Shown here one piece after another: positions 36,714 to 46,680 of a stretch of 64,000 nt of DNA. A model generated the notes under the pieces. It did not search any database. It saw only the letters and a program-made list of their open reading frames with translations, and had not been told where the DNA came from. Source of the DNA: Amazonocrinis nigriterrae CENA67 (GTDB lineage: Bacteria > Cyanobacteriota > Cyanobacteriia > Cyanobacteriales > Nostocaceae); contig NZ_JAECZC010000002.1 in the NCBI RefSeq assembly GCF_016056305.1, positions 141,934-205,933 on the forward strand, read 5' to 3'. Within the stretch, counting starts at the first letter, position 1. Every line of letters begins with the position of its first letter. Position numbers and translations under genes: made by a program.

Positions 36714-39233
36714 ATGACTAATGACACACCAGATTGGATACGATTGCACAAAGCCTTGGCAATAGAGGCGGAAAATGGCTTTACAGATTTGGTTGGTAAA
36801 CAATACCGCTTCAGTGAATTTCTGAGCCTGACTTTTGGCAAGTTCCCCACAGTTTTGCCCTCTATTGAACGCCGCCACTGGCAAGAATTAGCAGTTAAAT
36901 TTGCTAGTTATCCCAATCTGGGGATGGAAGACAGACAACATTTAGTAGCAGAAACTCGCAGGTATCTGTTCCAATTGCAAAAAGAGCAGGAGGAGCCAAA
37001 GGATCAGGGGAGCAGAGGTGCAGGGGTGCAGGGGAGCAGAGGTGCAGAGGTGCAGGGGAGAGCTTATCAATCCAAAGTTTACCAAAATCCTAAGTCTTCA
37101 ATTGTGGCTGAAGTTAGTCGCAGACTGGCTCCGAAAACAGACCAAAAACTCAGCGAGTTACCTGAAATAGGTATGAGAAAAGCTGACAAATTGGCGGCTT
37201 TGGGTCTGTATACTGTGCGTGACCTGCTTTTTTACTATCCTCGTGACCATATTGACTATGCGCGTCAGGTGAATATCCGCGAGTTACAAGCGGGTGAGAC
37301 TGTGACAATTGTGGCGACGGTGAAGCGTTGCAATTGCTTTACTAGCCCCAAGAATAAGAAATTATCGATTTTAGAACTAATAGTAAAAGATAATACAGGT
37401 CAAATTAAAATTAATCGCTTTTCTGCTGGGACACGTTTTACCAGTCGTGCTTGGCAAGAAAGTTTAAAACGTCGCTACCCAGTGGGTAGTGTTGTGGCTG
37501 CGTGCGGATTGGTGAAAGGTAGTAAATATGGCTTGACGCTGGATAACCCAGAATTGGAAGTTTTGGCAAATCCAGGAGATACCATTGAGTCGCTAACTAT
37601 CGGGCGGGTAGTGCCAATTTATGCCCTGACTGAGGGAGTAATGGCAAGTATGGTACGACAAGCCGTAATTGCCGCTTTGCCATCTGCGGCTCATCTGAAA
37701 GACCCTTTGCCCCTTGGTTTGCGAGAGAAGTATGGTTTGATGGAATTGAAGGATGCGATCGCTAACATCCACTTTCCCACCGACAGCGCCACTTTACAAG
37801 TTGCCCGTCGCCGCCTGGTATTTGATGAATTTTTCTACCTGCAACTCGGTTTACTGCAACGTCAGCAGCAAGCAAGGGCTATCCAAACCAGTGCCATTCT
37901 TGCCCCCAAAGGTCAGTTAATTGAAAAATTCTACGACTTGCTGCCTTTTCAACTCACTGGGGCGCAGCAACGAGTCCTCAACGACATCCTCAACGACTTG
38001 CAAAAACCTGCACCGATGAATCGTCTGGTGCAGGGCGATGTTGGTTCTGGTAAAACTGTGGTTGCTGTCATTGCTATCCTCGCAGCAATTCAATCTGGCT
38101 ACCAAGCTGCACTGATGGCTCCCACGGAAGTCTTGGCAGAACAGCATTACCGCAAGTTAGTTGGCTGGTTTAATCTGCTGTATTTACCAGTGGAATTATT
38201 GACGGGTTCTACAAAAGTTGCTAAAAGGCGACAAATCCATTCTCAGCTAGAAACTGGTGAATTACCTTTGTTGGTGGGAACTCACGCCTTGATTCAAGAC
38301 CCTGTAAACTTCCGAAAATTGGGGTTGGCGGTGATTGATGAACAGCATCGTTTTGGGGTGAAACAGCGGGCGCTGTTACAACAAAAAGGTGAACAACCCC
38401 ATGTATTAACTATGACAGCTACACCGATTCCTCGGACATTAGCACTAACGATACATGGGGATTTGGATGTCAGCCAAATAGATGAGTTACCACCAGGACG
38501 GCAAAAGATTCAAACCACTGTGTTGACAGGACAGCAACGCACCCATGCTTACGATTTGATGCGCCGGGAAATTGTCCAAGGAAGACAAGTTTATGTGGTG
38601 TTGCCGTTGGTGGAAGAATCAGAGAAACTGGATTTGCGATCGGCTGTGGAGGAGCATCAAAAGTTACAGGAAAGTGTTTTTCCCGACTTTCAAGTGGGGC
38701 TGTTGCATGGTCGCATGAGTTCGGCTGAGAAAGACGAAGCAATTACCAAATTTAGAGATAATGAAACGAAAATTCTAGTTTCTACCACTGTTGTGGAAGT
38801 TGGAGTTGATGTGCCCAATGCAACGGTAATGCTCATTGAAAATGCAGAGAGATTCGGCTTATCGCAGCTGCATCAATTGCGGGGGCGTGTTGGTCGTGGT
38901 GCGGCTCAGTCTTATTGTTTATTAATGAGCAGTTCCAGAAGTCCTGATGCTCAACAACGGCTAAAGGTGTTGGAACAGTCCCAAGATGGCTTTTTTATCT
39001 CGGAAATGGATATGCGGTTTCGCGGCCCTGGAGAAGTGCTAGGGACTCGTCAATCAGGAGTGCCAGATTTTACCTTGGCAAGTTTGGTGGAAGATGAAGA
39101 AGTTTTGCTGTTGGCGCGGCAAGCAGCAGAGAAAGTGATAGAAATGGATGCAACCCTAGAGCGTTGGTTTTTGATGAAAGCAGAATTGAAGTATCGGTAT
39201 GAGCGGTTAATGGGTGGGGCGATTTTGACTTGA
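36714..39233 (+). CDS. recG: ATP-dependent DNA helicase RecG
   Basis: 839-residue helicase that remodels stalled forks and branched DNA. After a cyanobacterial N-terminal extension come the wedge/OB domain (LSELPEIGMRKADKLAALGLYTVRDLLFYYPRDHIDY...), Walker A GDVGSGKT, DEQH box VIDEQHRFGV, motif III TMTATPIPRTLALT, LHGRMSSAEKDEAI and motif VI HQLRGRVGRG with LRFRGPGEVLGTRQSG-like sequence. Residues about 90-118 (PKDQGSRGAGVQGSRGAEV) are coded by GGGGAGCAG/GGTGCAG repeats like those in lysC; they lie in the poorly conserved N-terminal region before the wedge. All motifs are intact. Confidence 0.96.
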   Translation: MTNDTPDWIRLHKALAIEAENGFTDLVGKQYRFSEFLSLTFGKFPTVLPSIERRHWQELAVKFASYPNLGMEDRQHLVAETRRYLFQLQKEQEEPKDQGSRGAGVQGSRGAEVQGRAYQSKVYQNPKSSIVAEVSRRLAPKTDQKLSELPEIGMRKADKLAALGLYTVRDLLFYYPRDHIDYARQVNIRELQAGETVTIVATVKRCNCFTSPKNKKLSILELIVKDNTGQIKINRFSAGTRFTSRAWQESLKRRYPVGSVVAACGLVKGSKYGLTLDNPELEVLANPGDTIESLTIGRVVPIYALTEGVMASMVRQAVIAALPSAAHLKDPLPLGLREKYGLMELKDAIANIHFPTDSATLQVARRRLVFDEFFYLQLGLLQRQQQARAIQTSAILAPKGQLIEKFYDLLPFQLTGAQQRVLNDILNDLQKPAPMNRLVQGDVGSGKTVVAVIAILAAIQSGYQAALMAPTEVLAEQHYRKLVGWFNLLYLPVELLTGSTKVAKRRQIHSQLETGELPLLVGTHALIQDPVNFRKLGLAVIDEQHRFGVKQRALLQQKGEQPHVLTMTATPIPRTLALTIHGDLDVSQIDELPPGRQKIQTTVLTGQQRTHAYDLMRREIVQGRQVYVVLPLVEESEKLDLRSAVEEHQKLQESVFPDFQVGLLHGRMSSAEKDEAITKFRDNETKILVSTTVVEVGVDVPNATVMLIENAERFGLSQLHQLRGRVGRGAAQSYCLLMSSSRSPDAQQRLKVLEQSQDGFFISEMDMRFRGPGEVLGTRQSGVPDFTLASLVEDEEVLLLARQAAEKVIEMDATLERWFLMKAELKYRYERLMGGAILT
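36985..37068. repeat. In-frame repeat insertion in recG
   Basis: Runs of GGGGAGCAG and GAGGTGCAG units, about 84 bp, preserving the frame. Confidence 0.8.
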
Positions 39234-39542
39234 TAGACCGTTGAGCGATCGCACTACCCTTTCCTCTTCAAACCAGGTATACCGATTAGCCTGTAAATAT
39301 TTTATCTCTGTAAAGTTTGCCAGGAAATCCTGAGATAAGCTTGACATAGCTGGCAACAGTAGTAAAATTTACACTAACTTCAAATACAATCAAGATTATC
39401 AATAGTGTGCTTGTGAATGACACCACAAATTATGCATACTATTAGTCAGCATCTATAATTAGATGACGACATTCCGAGTCAGCTTTCTGACTTGGAAATG
39501 GCTTGATTGCTTACTAATACTAAGTTGTTGCGTTGAGATTTT

Positions 39543-39626
39543 ATGGACAAAAGTCCACAAGATGGCAGTATTATCCTCCTCTAAGCTGGCGAGGCAGTCT
39601 CCCAGCGCGGGGGAGACTTTAGGAGG
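39543..39626 (+). promoter_or_regulatory. Structured leader of mgtE with a 13-codon upstream frame
   Basis: A short frame, ATG 39543 to TAA 39584, codes MDKSPQDGSIILL. Its last codons contain CCTCCT (39575-39580), complementary to the mgtE ribosome-binding site AGGAGG (39621-39626). Between them is a perfect hairpin AGTCTCCC (39596-39603) / GGGAGACT (39611-39618). Translation of the upstream frame could open the binding site. It does not match the M-box riboswitch as I know it. Inferred by eye. Confidence 0.4.
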
Positions 39627-39630
39627 TATC

Positions 39631-40983
39631 ATGCTTACACAGGATATTCGCAACTCGCTCATTGAAGCTACCGATCTAAATCGGCTCAAATGGGATTTAA
39701 ACCATTTACAACCTGTAGATGTAGGAGAATACATTACACAATTGCCTGAACAACAGCGGGCGATCGCATTTCGCCTACTCAACAAAGGTCAGGCAATTGA
39801 TGTCTTTGAATATCTACCAACAGATGTACAGGAAGAACTGATCAATTCTCTGCATGATGTGCAAGTAGTACAACTTGTAGAGGCAATGAGTCCTGACGAA
39901 CGGGCAGAATTATTTGATGAGTTACCCGCAGGAGTCGTCAAACGACTTTTACAACAACTGAGTTCAGAACAAAGGCAAGCAACAGCCACTATTCTCGGCT
40001 ATCCAGAAGGTACCGCTGGGCGGGTAATGACAACAGAATATGTACGGTTACGCGAAGGCTTAACTGTAGGAGAAGCACTCAGTAAAATCCGCCGTCAGGA
40101 CGAAGATAAGGAGAGTATATACTATGCCTACGTGACAGATGACAATCGTACACTGGTAAGAGTTGTTTCACTGCGTCAGTTGCTTTTTACCTTTCCCGAT
40201 GTCTTAATCAGAGATATTGCTAGCGATCGCGTGATCAAAGTGCGAACCGAAACTTCTCAAGAAGAAGTCGCCCAAATCATGCAGCGCTATGACTTAATCG
40301 CTATACCTGTGGTTGACCGCGAAGACCGATTGGTCGGCATTATCACTATTGATGATGTCATGGATATTTTGCAAGAAGAAGCCACAGAAGACATTCAAAA
40401 ATTAGCCGGTGTCAGTGGTGATGAAGATGCTTTGTCGCCTCCCCAAGTTACCATTCGCAAGCGCTTACCCTGGTTGTTAGCAATCATGGGTTTGTATATT
40501 GGTGCAGCCAGTGCGATCGCCCCTTTCCAATCGGTAATAGCCGCTGTGCCCGTTCTGGCAGTCATTATGCCAATTTTTTCTAACACTGGTGGTACAGTGG
40601 GAATTCAAGCCTTGACGGTGACAATCCGAGGCTTGGGTGTAGGTGAAGTGACACCCAAAGATACAATGAAAATTCTCCGCAAAGAACTGTGTGCAGGCTT
40701 GGGTACAGCCTTAGCTTTAGCAGTGACAATGATTGCACTTTCCTTGATTTGGGCGCGTCCTCAAGAGCGATGGGTAGCTTTAGTTGCAGGAATGGTAATG
40801 GCAACTAACACGATTGTAGCTGTAACTCTTGGTACTTTGCTGCCAATGGGTTTAAAGCGGCTGAAGCTAGATCCGGCTTTAGTTAGCGGCCCCCTAGTAA
40901 CAACCATGCTAGATACAATTGGGTTCTTAACGTTCCTTAGCCTAATTTCTGTAGCTTTGAAAATTTTGCATTTACCCAGTTAA
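39631..40983 (+). CDS. mgtE: Magnesium transporter MgtE
   Basis: 450-residue Mg2+ channel/transporter. The N-terminal helical domain (LTQDIRNSLIEATDLNRLKWDLNHLQPVDVGEYI; LPTDVQEELI), two CBS domains (VIRDIA.. to VVDREDRLVGIITIDDVMDIL) and a C-terminal block of about five membrane helices (RLPWLLAIMGLYIGAASAIAPF; VLAVIMPIFSNTGGTVGIQALTV; LALAVTMIALSLIW; VALVAGMVMATNTIVAVTLG) follow family order. The ATG at 39631 has a perfect AGGAGG five bases upstream. The frame is open 56 codons further up, but that part is unlike MgtE. Mg2+ binding to the N and CBS domains closes the pore in known relatives. Confidence 0.94.
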   Translation: MLTQDIRNSLIEATDLNRLKWDLNHLQPVDVGEYITQLPEQQRAIAFRLLNKGQAIDVFEYLPTDVQEELINSLHDVQVVQLVEAMSPDERAELFDELPAGVVKRLLQQLSSEQRQATATILGYPEGTAGRVMTTEYVRLREGLTVGEALSKIRRQDEDKESIYYAYVTDDNRTLVRVVSLRQLLFTFPDVLIRDIASDRVIKVRTETSQEEVAQIMQRYDLIAIPVVDREDRLVGIITIDDVMDILQEEATEDIQKLAGVSGDEDALSPPQVTIRKRLPWLLAIMGLYIGAASAIAPFQSVIAAVPVLAVIMPIFSNTGGTVGIQALTVTIRGLGVGEVTPKDTMKILRKELCAGLGTALALAVTMIALSLIWARPQERWVALVAGMVMATNTIVAVTLGTLLPMGLKRLKLDPALVSGPLVTTMLDTIGFLTFLSLISVALKILHLPS

Positions 40984-41040
40984 TAGGCGGAAGGGGCAAG
41001 AAATCTATAATTTGGTAGGCAAGAATAGGGTTTTTAAGCC

Positions 41041-41219
41041 TCTCCCCAAAACGGGGAGAACAATAAAAGCGAATTCATCAGAATCTATCGAACTCACGTG
41101 AGATTAAATCTGAGTACAGACGATTCGCCGAATCGTCTCTACAATTACGAATTACGAATTACGAATTACGAATTACGAATTACGAATTACGAATTACGAA
41201 TTACGAATTACGAATTACA
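41041..41219. repeat. Hairpins and (AATTACG)11 array between mgtE and pyrB
   Basis: CTCCCC-AAAA-CGGGGAG (41041-41057) is a likely mgtE terminator relic. AGACGATTCG / CGAATCGTCT (41118-41138) is a perfect palindrome with a one-base centre. About eleven AATTACG heptamers fill 41143-41219. Confidence 0.8.
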
Positions 41220-41292
41220 TTAAAAAGCTGTAGAGAAGTGTTAGCCCTGGGAAACTTACTCATACCTCTACCTAGACAACTAATAGCTATTT

Positions 41293-42417
41293 ATGCCTAC
41301 TACCACCTGGAATCGTCATCACGTTCTCTCGCTAGCTGACTTTACTGCTGCTGAATACGATACTGTTTTGCAAACAGCTGCCAGTTTTCAGGAAGTGCTA
41401 TCACGGCGGACAAAGAAAGTACCAACCTTGCAGGGACATGTGGTGGCGAATTTATTTTTTGAACCATCTACCCGCACTCGCAGCAGTTTTGAACTTGCTG
41501 CGAAACGCTTGAGTGCAGATATATTGAATTTCGCCGCAGCCACTTCTTCTATGACTAAAGGAGAAACAATTCTTGACACGGCGAAAACTTATTTGGCCAT
41601 GGGAACTGATATCATGGTCATTCGCCATAAAGAAGCCGGAGTACCAAATGCGATCGCAGCTGAAATGGATCGTTTAGGTGTAAGAGTTAGCGTCCTCAAT
41701 GCTGGCGATGGTCAACATGAACATCCTTCCCAAGCACTCCTGGATTTATTTACCATCTGTACGCTCATCGACCCAGCCCATCCCCGACTGGAACTGTTAA
41801 AAGGTAAAAAAATTGCCATTGTTGGGGATATTTTGCATTCTCGTGTAGCGCGATCAAATATTTGGAGTTTAACAGCCAGCGGTGCCCAAGTGCATCTGGC
41901 CGCACCACCTACCCTTTTACCCAAGTTATTTGCCCAGTATATCTTTGAGGAGTCAGAAGGGGCGCAAGACCTTACAAAGGTACAAAAGTCAGAAAACACC
42001 AATCAAGAGTTTATTATCTCCTCATCCCCCTCATCCCCCTCATCCCCCTCATCTCCCACTTCCCACTCGCAAAATCGCCAACTATTTCTGCATTGGCATC
42101 TAGAACCAGCCTTGCAAGATGCTGATTTCGTCATGACTTTGCGTCTGCAAAAAGAACGTATGACTGCTCATTTGCTGCCCAGTTTGCGAGAATATCATCA
42201 CATGTTTGGTATTACACGCACAAAGCTGCAACTGTGCAAGCCTAACGTCAAAGTTTTGCATCCAGGCCCAGTTAACCGTGGTGTTGAAATTAGCTCTGAG
42301 TTGATGGATGATCCCGAATTTAGTCTCATTCAATCACAAGTTACCAGTGGCGTCGCCGTTCGCATGGCATTGTTGTATTTATTGGGTAGCGGCAAGACTT
42401 CAGCAATTCAAAATTAA
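41293..42417 (+). CDS. pyrB: Aspartate carbamoyltransferase, catalytic subunit
   Basis: 374 residues; condenses carbamoyl phosphate and aspartate in pyrimidine synthesis. [19 protein letters not shown] carries the carbamoyl-phosphate site, [12 protein letters not shown] the HPSQAL loop, [21 protein letters not shown] begins the aspartate domain, and [20 protein letters not shown] is near the C-terminus. Residues about 217-258 (EDLTKVQKS-like, then [17 protein letters not shown]) are extra relative to usual chains of about 330-340 residues; 42017-42061 within it are CCCCCTCAT repeats. The insert lies before [22 protein letters not shown], near the position of the flexible 240s loop, so an effect on catalysis is possible. 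No regulatory subunit gene is adjacent. Confidence 0.96.
   Translation: MPTTTWNRHHVLSLADFTAAEYDTVLQTAASFQEVLSRRTKKVPTLQGHVVANLFFEPSTRTRSSFELAAKRLSADILNFAAATSSMTKGETILDTAKTYLAMGTDIMVIRHKEAGVPNAIAAEMDRLGVRVSVLNAGDGQHEHPSQALLDLFTICTLIDPAHPRLELLKGKKIAIVGDILHSRVARSNIWSLTASGAQVHLAAPPTLLPKLFAQYIFEESEGAQDLTKVQKSENTNQEFIISSSPSSPSSPSSPTSHSQNRQLFLHWHLEPALQDADFVMTLRLQKERMTAHLLPSLREYHHMFGITRTKLQLCKPNVKVLHPGPVNRGVEISSELMDDPEFSLIQSQVTSGVAVRMALLYLLGSGKTSAIQN
42017..42061. repeat. In-frame CCCCCTCAT repeats in pyrB
   Basis: Four units of CCCCCTCAT coding SSPSSPSSP, the same unit and reading frame as in lysC and gcvP. Confidence 0.88.
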
Positions 42418-43093
42418 AAATTCAAAATCAAACAGGAGCCTCTAAAGAATTAGCAAATCAAAAAATATCCTACTACAGTTATGTGTTGCTGAAAGTTATA
42501 ACGAATTAAATTTGACAGGACTTATATCATATGCGGTTGAATACTTGTCATTGCAAACGAAGTGAAGCAATGGCAGAGACCTTGTGATTGCTTCGTCTAC
42601 TTCGTTGCGCTCGTAATGACTTATTATAAGTAATTTGCCGGACATAATATAGCTGTCGCCAGTAGTGTTAGGACATCAACAAATGATAAAACCTAGACAC
42701 AAAAAGACTTTTCACCCAGTCCCCAGTCACCAGTCCCCAGTCCCCAGCTATATTACGCAATTGTCAGATTTGTTTGCAAAAACTGGCCAAAGTTAAAAGT
42801 CAAAAGTCAAGGTTTTTGGACTTTTGACTTTTGACACTTGACTCTTATCAAGGAGATATGTACCAGTTGCGTAAGTCCTGTTTAAAATTGAAATTTACTT
42901 AATCAGCCTCAGATTTATTCTGATAGGCAGATTGTTTTAATGTTCTTACTATAGCTCAGGGAAGAATACTTCAACTTCTCATCAAAAATCAATTCTCCCG
43001 CTCGCATGAGGACAGAATTCTGGAATTTGAGACAATGGTATTGTAGAAATTTAGTAGTTCATAACTTCTGAAAATAACAGAGGTAAAGAAACT
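42418..43093. other. Repeat-filled gap between pyrB and the pentapeptide gene
   Basis: Holds a family B element (42523-42651), CCCCAGT-type STRR units (about 42716-42748), an inverted repeat AAAAGTCAAAAGTC / GACTTTTGACTTTT (42795-42832) and a family C-like end CAGTTGCGTAAGTCCTG (42866-42882). No gene. Confidence 0.65.
42523..42651. mobile_element. Inverted-repeat element, family B (variant ends)
   Basis: Ends TATATCATATGCGG and CCGGACATAATATA, imperfect inverted repeats, 129 bp apart. The interior ATTGC..CGAAGTGAAGCAAT / ATTGCTTCGTCTACTTCG segments form hairpins and match parts of the copy at 17354. Confidence 0.65.
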
Positions 43094-43534
43094 ATGAAAC
43101 CAATATTTATGACCACAGCAGCTTTACTCAGTAGCCTCTCTCTAGCTGTTCCTAATTCTGTAAAAGCTGAAAACTTAACTCCTGTCAGGCGCTTGCTAGA
43201 AACTAGAGAATGTATTGGATGTAATTTAACAGGCGTAAACCTCAAAGGCACTCACCTAATAGGTGTTGATTTGAGGAATGCAAATTTAAAAGGTGCTAAT
43301 TTAGAAGGTGCTAATTTAGAAGGTGCAGATTTAACAGGTGCTAATTTAGAAGGTGCTAATTTAACAGAAGCCTTTGCCAGTGGGACTAGCTTTAATAATG
43401 CTAACCTGACGAATGCGGATTTAAGCGAAGCCAATTTACATGATGCTCAAGTAGATGGTGCCGTGATGATTGGAACTAATTTAAATGGTGCTGATGGATT
43501 TGATATCAATCTCGGTATCGGAGGCGGAGAATGA
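43094..43534 (+). CDS. Secreted pentapeptide-repeat protein
   Basis: 146 residues. A signal peptide (MKPIFMTTAALLSSLSLAVPNSVKA) suggests export to the periplasm or thylakoid lumen. After a short lead with CIGC come about 14-16 A(N/D)LxG-type pentapeptides (NLKGANLEGANLEGADLTGANLEGANL), which form a right-handed quadrilateral beta-helix. The tail (GFDINLGIGGGE) is glycine-rich. AGAGGTAAAG precedes the ATG. Function unknown; such lumenal proteins are common in cyanobacteria. GAGTTAT-type repeats begin right at the stop. Confidence 0.85.
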   Translation: MKPIFMTTAALLSSLSLAVPNSVKAENLTPVRRLLETRECIGCNLTGVNLKGTHLIGVDLRNANLKGANLEGANLEGADLTGANLEGANLTEAFASGTSFNNANLTNADLSEANLHDAQVDGAVMIGTNLNGADGFDINLGIGGGE

Positions 43535-43660
43535 GAGTTATGAGTTATGAGTTAAAAACTAAAAACTCCTGTAGGGGCGGGTTTAGCAAGCCTATCTTCT
43601 GACTAATTGAGTTTCTTACAAAACCCGCCCTTACAACTCCCAACTCCTACTTATTAAACT

Positions 43661-45001
43661 TTATTCACCAGTGATTGATAGCTCATCAACCCAGACATTG
43701 GGAGCTACTCCGCCTGGTGTTAACTCGACCTCTTTTTCTACATAAATAATTGACTTCAACAGTTCCAAGAAATCGCCAGCAACTGTTGCTGACTCAATAC
43801 TCGTCCTGACACCTTTGTTGATTATCCAACCATCGAAAGGCAGAGAAAAAGAGCCTTGTAAAGATTTCACCCCGGCATGAAGAGCGCGTAAATTATCGAT
43901 AAAAATCACATTTTCAGCAGTTTCTAAACTCAATTCTTGCTCAGGGCTTGCTGCTGCAAAAACGTGGAAAAAATTAGGACTGACACTGACTTTTGCACCA
44001 ATACTAGCATTACCTGTTGGCTTGGCATTCATTCTTTTAGCAGTCCCAGCACTATGGAGAAAGCCGGTTAAAACGCCATTTTCAATCAGCGACACCTGAC
44101 GAGTAGGAGTTCCTTCTCCATCAAAACTTTCTGCCGCAACATTTTCTGGGTGCAGGGCATCATCATAAACTGAAAGTAAAGGAGAAGCAATTTGCTTACC
44201 TAAATCATCAGGATTAGATAGGCTTTGTTTGTCCAAAATATTTTGAGCATTGAACAAATTAGAAAAAGCACCCAACAAACTTAAAAAAGCCTCTGGTGAG
44301 AAAACAACTCGATATTTACCAGTCTTGATTTTCTCATAATTCAAGTGGCTGATAGTTTTATCGGCAGTTTCTTTGATGCAACCATCAATGTCTAGATTCT
44401 CTAAACTGCGGTTGATTCTTAAAGCACCTGCACTGCGGGGTTTTTTCCCTTCTTCCTCGGTTTTGCTGTAGAGATAAACTGATGCTAAGGAGTGAGATTC
44501 TGTTCGCACTGCACCATCGCTATTGAGGTAAAACCTGTCAATATCTCTTTGTGCCAAGCCATTATAAGGCACTCCTTGAATTGCCGGATGAGCCGCTAGT
44601 ATTTCCTTTTCGGCAAGAAGTAATCTTTCTATGAGAACAGAAACAGGTGCTTGTGTAGCTTTATCATGAAGTGTATTGGCAATAGGAATAGTAGCCTCTG
44701 GACTAAAATCAGGGACATTTTCTTTAACACCAAAAAAACTAGCTTCATAAGCTGTTTTTAAAGCTAATTCTAGTCCTTTGGGATCTACATCTGTCGTACT
44801 GGTGACACCCATTGTATTGTCTTCATTCCAGACGCGAACAGTAACAACAGAGCGATTTGAAGCTTTGACTTGTTTTGGCTCACCTTGATCTACTTGCACG
44901 GTAGTTTCATCTACTGTTGAGCCATAAATATCGAACTTATTAATGCCAAGCTTGTCTGCATTATCCTTGGCATAATTTGCAATTTCATTAATACTCGCCA
45001 T
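43661..45001 (-). CDS. TldE/PmbA-family protein
   Basis: About 446 residues of the TldD/TldE peptidase-like family. DKLGINKFDIYGSTVDETTVQVDQGEPKQVKASNRS and VVTVRVWNEDNTMGVTSTTDVDPKGLELALKTAYEAS match the N-terminal domain. LIENGVLTGFLHSAGTAKRMNAKPTGNASIG and the VAPNVWVDELSITGE end match the C-terminal one. TldE lacks the zinc motif and works as a heterodimer with TldD, which is encoded just upstream (206 bp) on the same strand. In E. coli the pair degrades unfolded peptides and processes microcin B17 and CcdA. ATG 45001 is chosen; ATG 45007 is two codons earlier. Confidence 0.88.
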   Translation of the reverse strand: MASINEIANYAKDNADKLGINKFDIYGSTVDETTVQVDQGEPKQVKASNRSVVTVRVWNEDNTMGVTSTTDVDPKGLELALKTAYEASFFGVKENVPDFSPEATIPIANTLHDKATQAPVSVLIERLLLAEKEILAAHPAIQGVPYNGLAQRDIDRFYLNSDGAVRTESHSLASVYLYSKTEEEGKKPRSAGALRINRSLENLDIDGCIKETADKTISHLNYEKIKTGKYRVVFSPEAFLSLLGAFSNLFNAQNILDKQSLSNPDDLGKQIASPLLSVYDDALHPENVAAESFDGEGTPTRQVSLIENGVLTGFLHSAGTAKRMNAKPTGNASIGAKVSVSPNFFHVFAAASPEQELSLETAENVIFIDNLRALHAGVKSLQGSFSLPFDGWIINKGVRTSIESATVAGDFLELLKSIIYVEKEVELTPGGVAPNVWVDELSITGE

Positions 45002-45207
45002 AATCAATTTTGGATTTTGGATTTTAGATTTTGGATTTAAATCAAGTCATTTTGGGATTAGATTTTGGATTTTGGATATTATTGCGTGTAATTTTCTTGT
45101 ATGGTTATGGTTGAGAAAAAGCCATAGCTATAATCTTGAACAATCATGCCTAACCAATACTGTTGCTCATTCACAATCCAAAATCCAAAATTTCAAATCC
45201 AAAATAC
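45002..45207. repeat. GGATTTT repeats between tldD and tldE
   Basis: TTTTGGATTTTGGATTTTAG units at about 45008-45080 and complementary CCAAAATCCAAAAT units at about 45176-45206 can pair across the tldD-tldE spacer. Confidence 0.7.
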
Positions 45208-46680
45208 TTATCGTCCACCTACGGTTATCGAATCAACCTTGATGTGGGGTTGTCCTACTGTGGTGTAGATACTGCCACTCACAGAACCACAAAAACCAGG
45301 GGCAAGTTCCAAATCTTGGGAACACATGGAAATTTTATTCATAATTTCCTTGGCTTCACCGATGAGGATGGCTCCCTTTAGTGGTTTGGTAATTTTGCCA
45401 TTTTCAATTAAATAAGCTTCATCGACACTAAAGTTAAATTGGCCTGTAGCACCAACGCTACCACCACCCATCTTTTTACAGTAAATACCTTTATCAACAG
45501 AGGCAAATAAATCTTCAGTTGTATATTCGCCAGGAGCAATATAAGTATTACGCATCCTACTAGCAGCAGCATAGACATAATTCTGACGCCGGCCGCTTCC
45601 AGTTCTGGGGTGTCCGGTGCGCGAAGAACCTGTTCTATCTGCTAAGAAGTTTTTGAGAACGCCTTTTTCAATTAATAGGGTTCTTTGAGCAGGCATACCT
45701 TCGTCATCCATATCAATTGTACCGAAGGCATTTTCACTCCGCCCTTCATCCCAAGCTGTCAAACTTTCATGGGCAATTTTTTCGCCTTTTTTATCAGCAA
45801 AGGGAGTGGTATTGCGTTCAATTTGAGTAGTTTCCAGCAGATGCCCACAGGCTTCGTGGAAAATAACGCCACCAAAATGATTTGCCATGATGATGGGATA
45901 AGTGCCTGATTCTACGTAATCTGCATACAGCATTTTACCAGCGGATTCTGCTATATGCTCGGCGGCTTGTTGGTAATCCCAGGTTCTCAAGAAGTTGGCA
46001 TCACTGGTATTACCAGCACGTTCACCAATGGAGGCACGATTTGCACCATCAGCACACAAAAGGTTAAATCCTACTGACTGGGTGAGGCGAATGTCACGAG
46101 CAAAAGTGCCATCGCTAGCGGCGACTAACACTTCTTGCCAATCCCGGAAATAAGTAGCGCGGCGCGATTGGATGTGGCGAGCTTTTTGCTTGAGCTTGGC
46201 AGTACCATCTAGGAGGACTTCTCCCATTTCCCGAATTGAGCTACACAAAGGTAGCCATCCATCTTTGCCGCGTTTTGTAGCGTAGTCCCTGAATAATTCC
46301 AGATTAATTTCTGGTATAAAAGCATTAGGTGCTGGTAGATTTAATCCCAGGATGGAAAGACCTTTTTCTAAGGCAGCTTTCAAACCTGAGAATGAAAGGT
46401 CATTGGTACTGACATAGCAATCGGCTTTGCCGCGAAATACCCTAACTCCCGCACCTGTGCCTAGACTTGGTGTAATACTGGTGATTTCGTCATCTTCTGC
46501 ACCACAATTAATGTAATTGCGACGTTCTAAGAAAAATTCGATGAAGTCTGCACCCGCTGCGCGTCCTAGTCCTAAGAGGGTAGCCAGGGGGGCTTCCCAA
46601 GTTTCATCGAATTGCTCCGTTGTAGATGAATATTGCAGGGTGGGGAGTTGGTTTGAGAGAAGTAGCGTACTTGTAAGCAT
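45208..46680 (-). CDS. tldD: TldD-family metallopeptidase subunit
   Basis: 490 residues, cytosolic zinc peptidase subunit that pairs with TldE. The zinc motif HEACGH is in [83 protein letters not shown] and [34 protein letters not shown] are the conserved family blocks. The start [17 protein letters not shown] has a cyanobacteria-like N-terminal extension. It heads a two-gene minus-strand unit with tldE. Confidence 0.93.
   Translation of the reverse strand: MLTSTLLLSNQLPTLQYSSTTEQFDETWEAPLATLLGLGRAAGADFIEFFLERRNYINCGAEDDEITSITPSLGTGAGVRVFRGKADCYVSTNDLSFSGLKAALEKGLSILGLNLPAPNAFIPEINLELFRDYATKRGKDGWLPLCSSIREMGEVLLDGTAKLKQKARHIQSRRATYFRDWQEVLVAASDGTFARDIRLTQSVGFNLLCADGANRASIGERAGNTSDANFLRTWDYQQAAEHIAESAGKMLYADYVESGTYPIIMANHFGGVIFHEACGHLLETTQIERNTTPFADKKGEKIAHESLTAWDEGRSENAFGTIDMDDEGMPAQRTLLIEKGVLKNFLADRTGSSRTGHPRTGSGRRQNYVYAAASRMRNTYIAPGEYTTEDLFASVDKGIYCKKMGGGSVGATGQFNFSVDEAYLIENGKITKPLKGAILIGEAKEIMNKISMCSQDLELAPGFCGSVSGSIYTTVGQPHIKVDSITVGGR

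Noticed and set aside
39540-39626. M-box (ykoK) magnesium riboswitch before mgtE
   Set aside because: Conserved M-box sequence blocks as I know them are missing and the leader is too short; reported instead as a possible peptide leader.
39463-39630. N-terminal extension of MgtE from an upstream ATG
   Set aside because: The extension does not look like MgtE, and a perfect AGGAGG precedes ATG 39631.
41882-42103. A 73-codon frame inside pyrB in another phase
   Set aside because: Shadow of pyrB; its open state comes from the repeat insertion.
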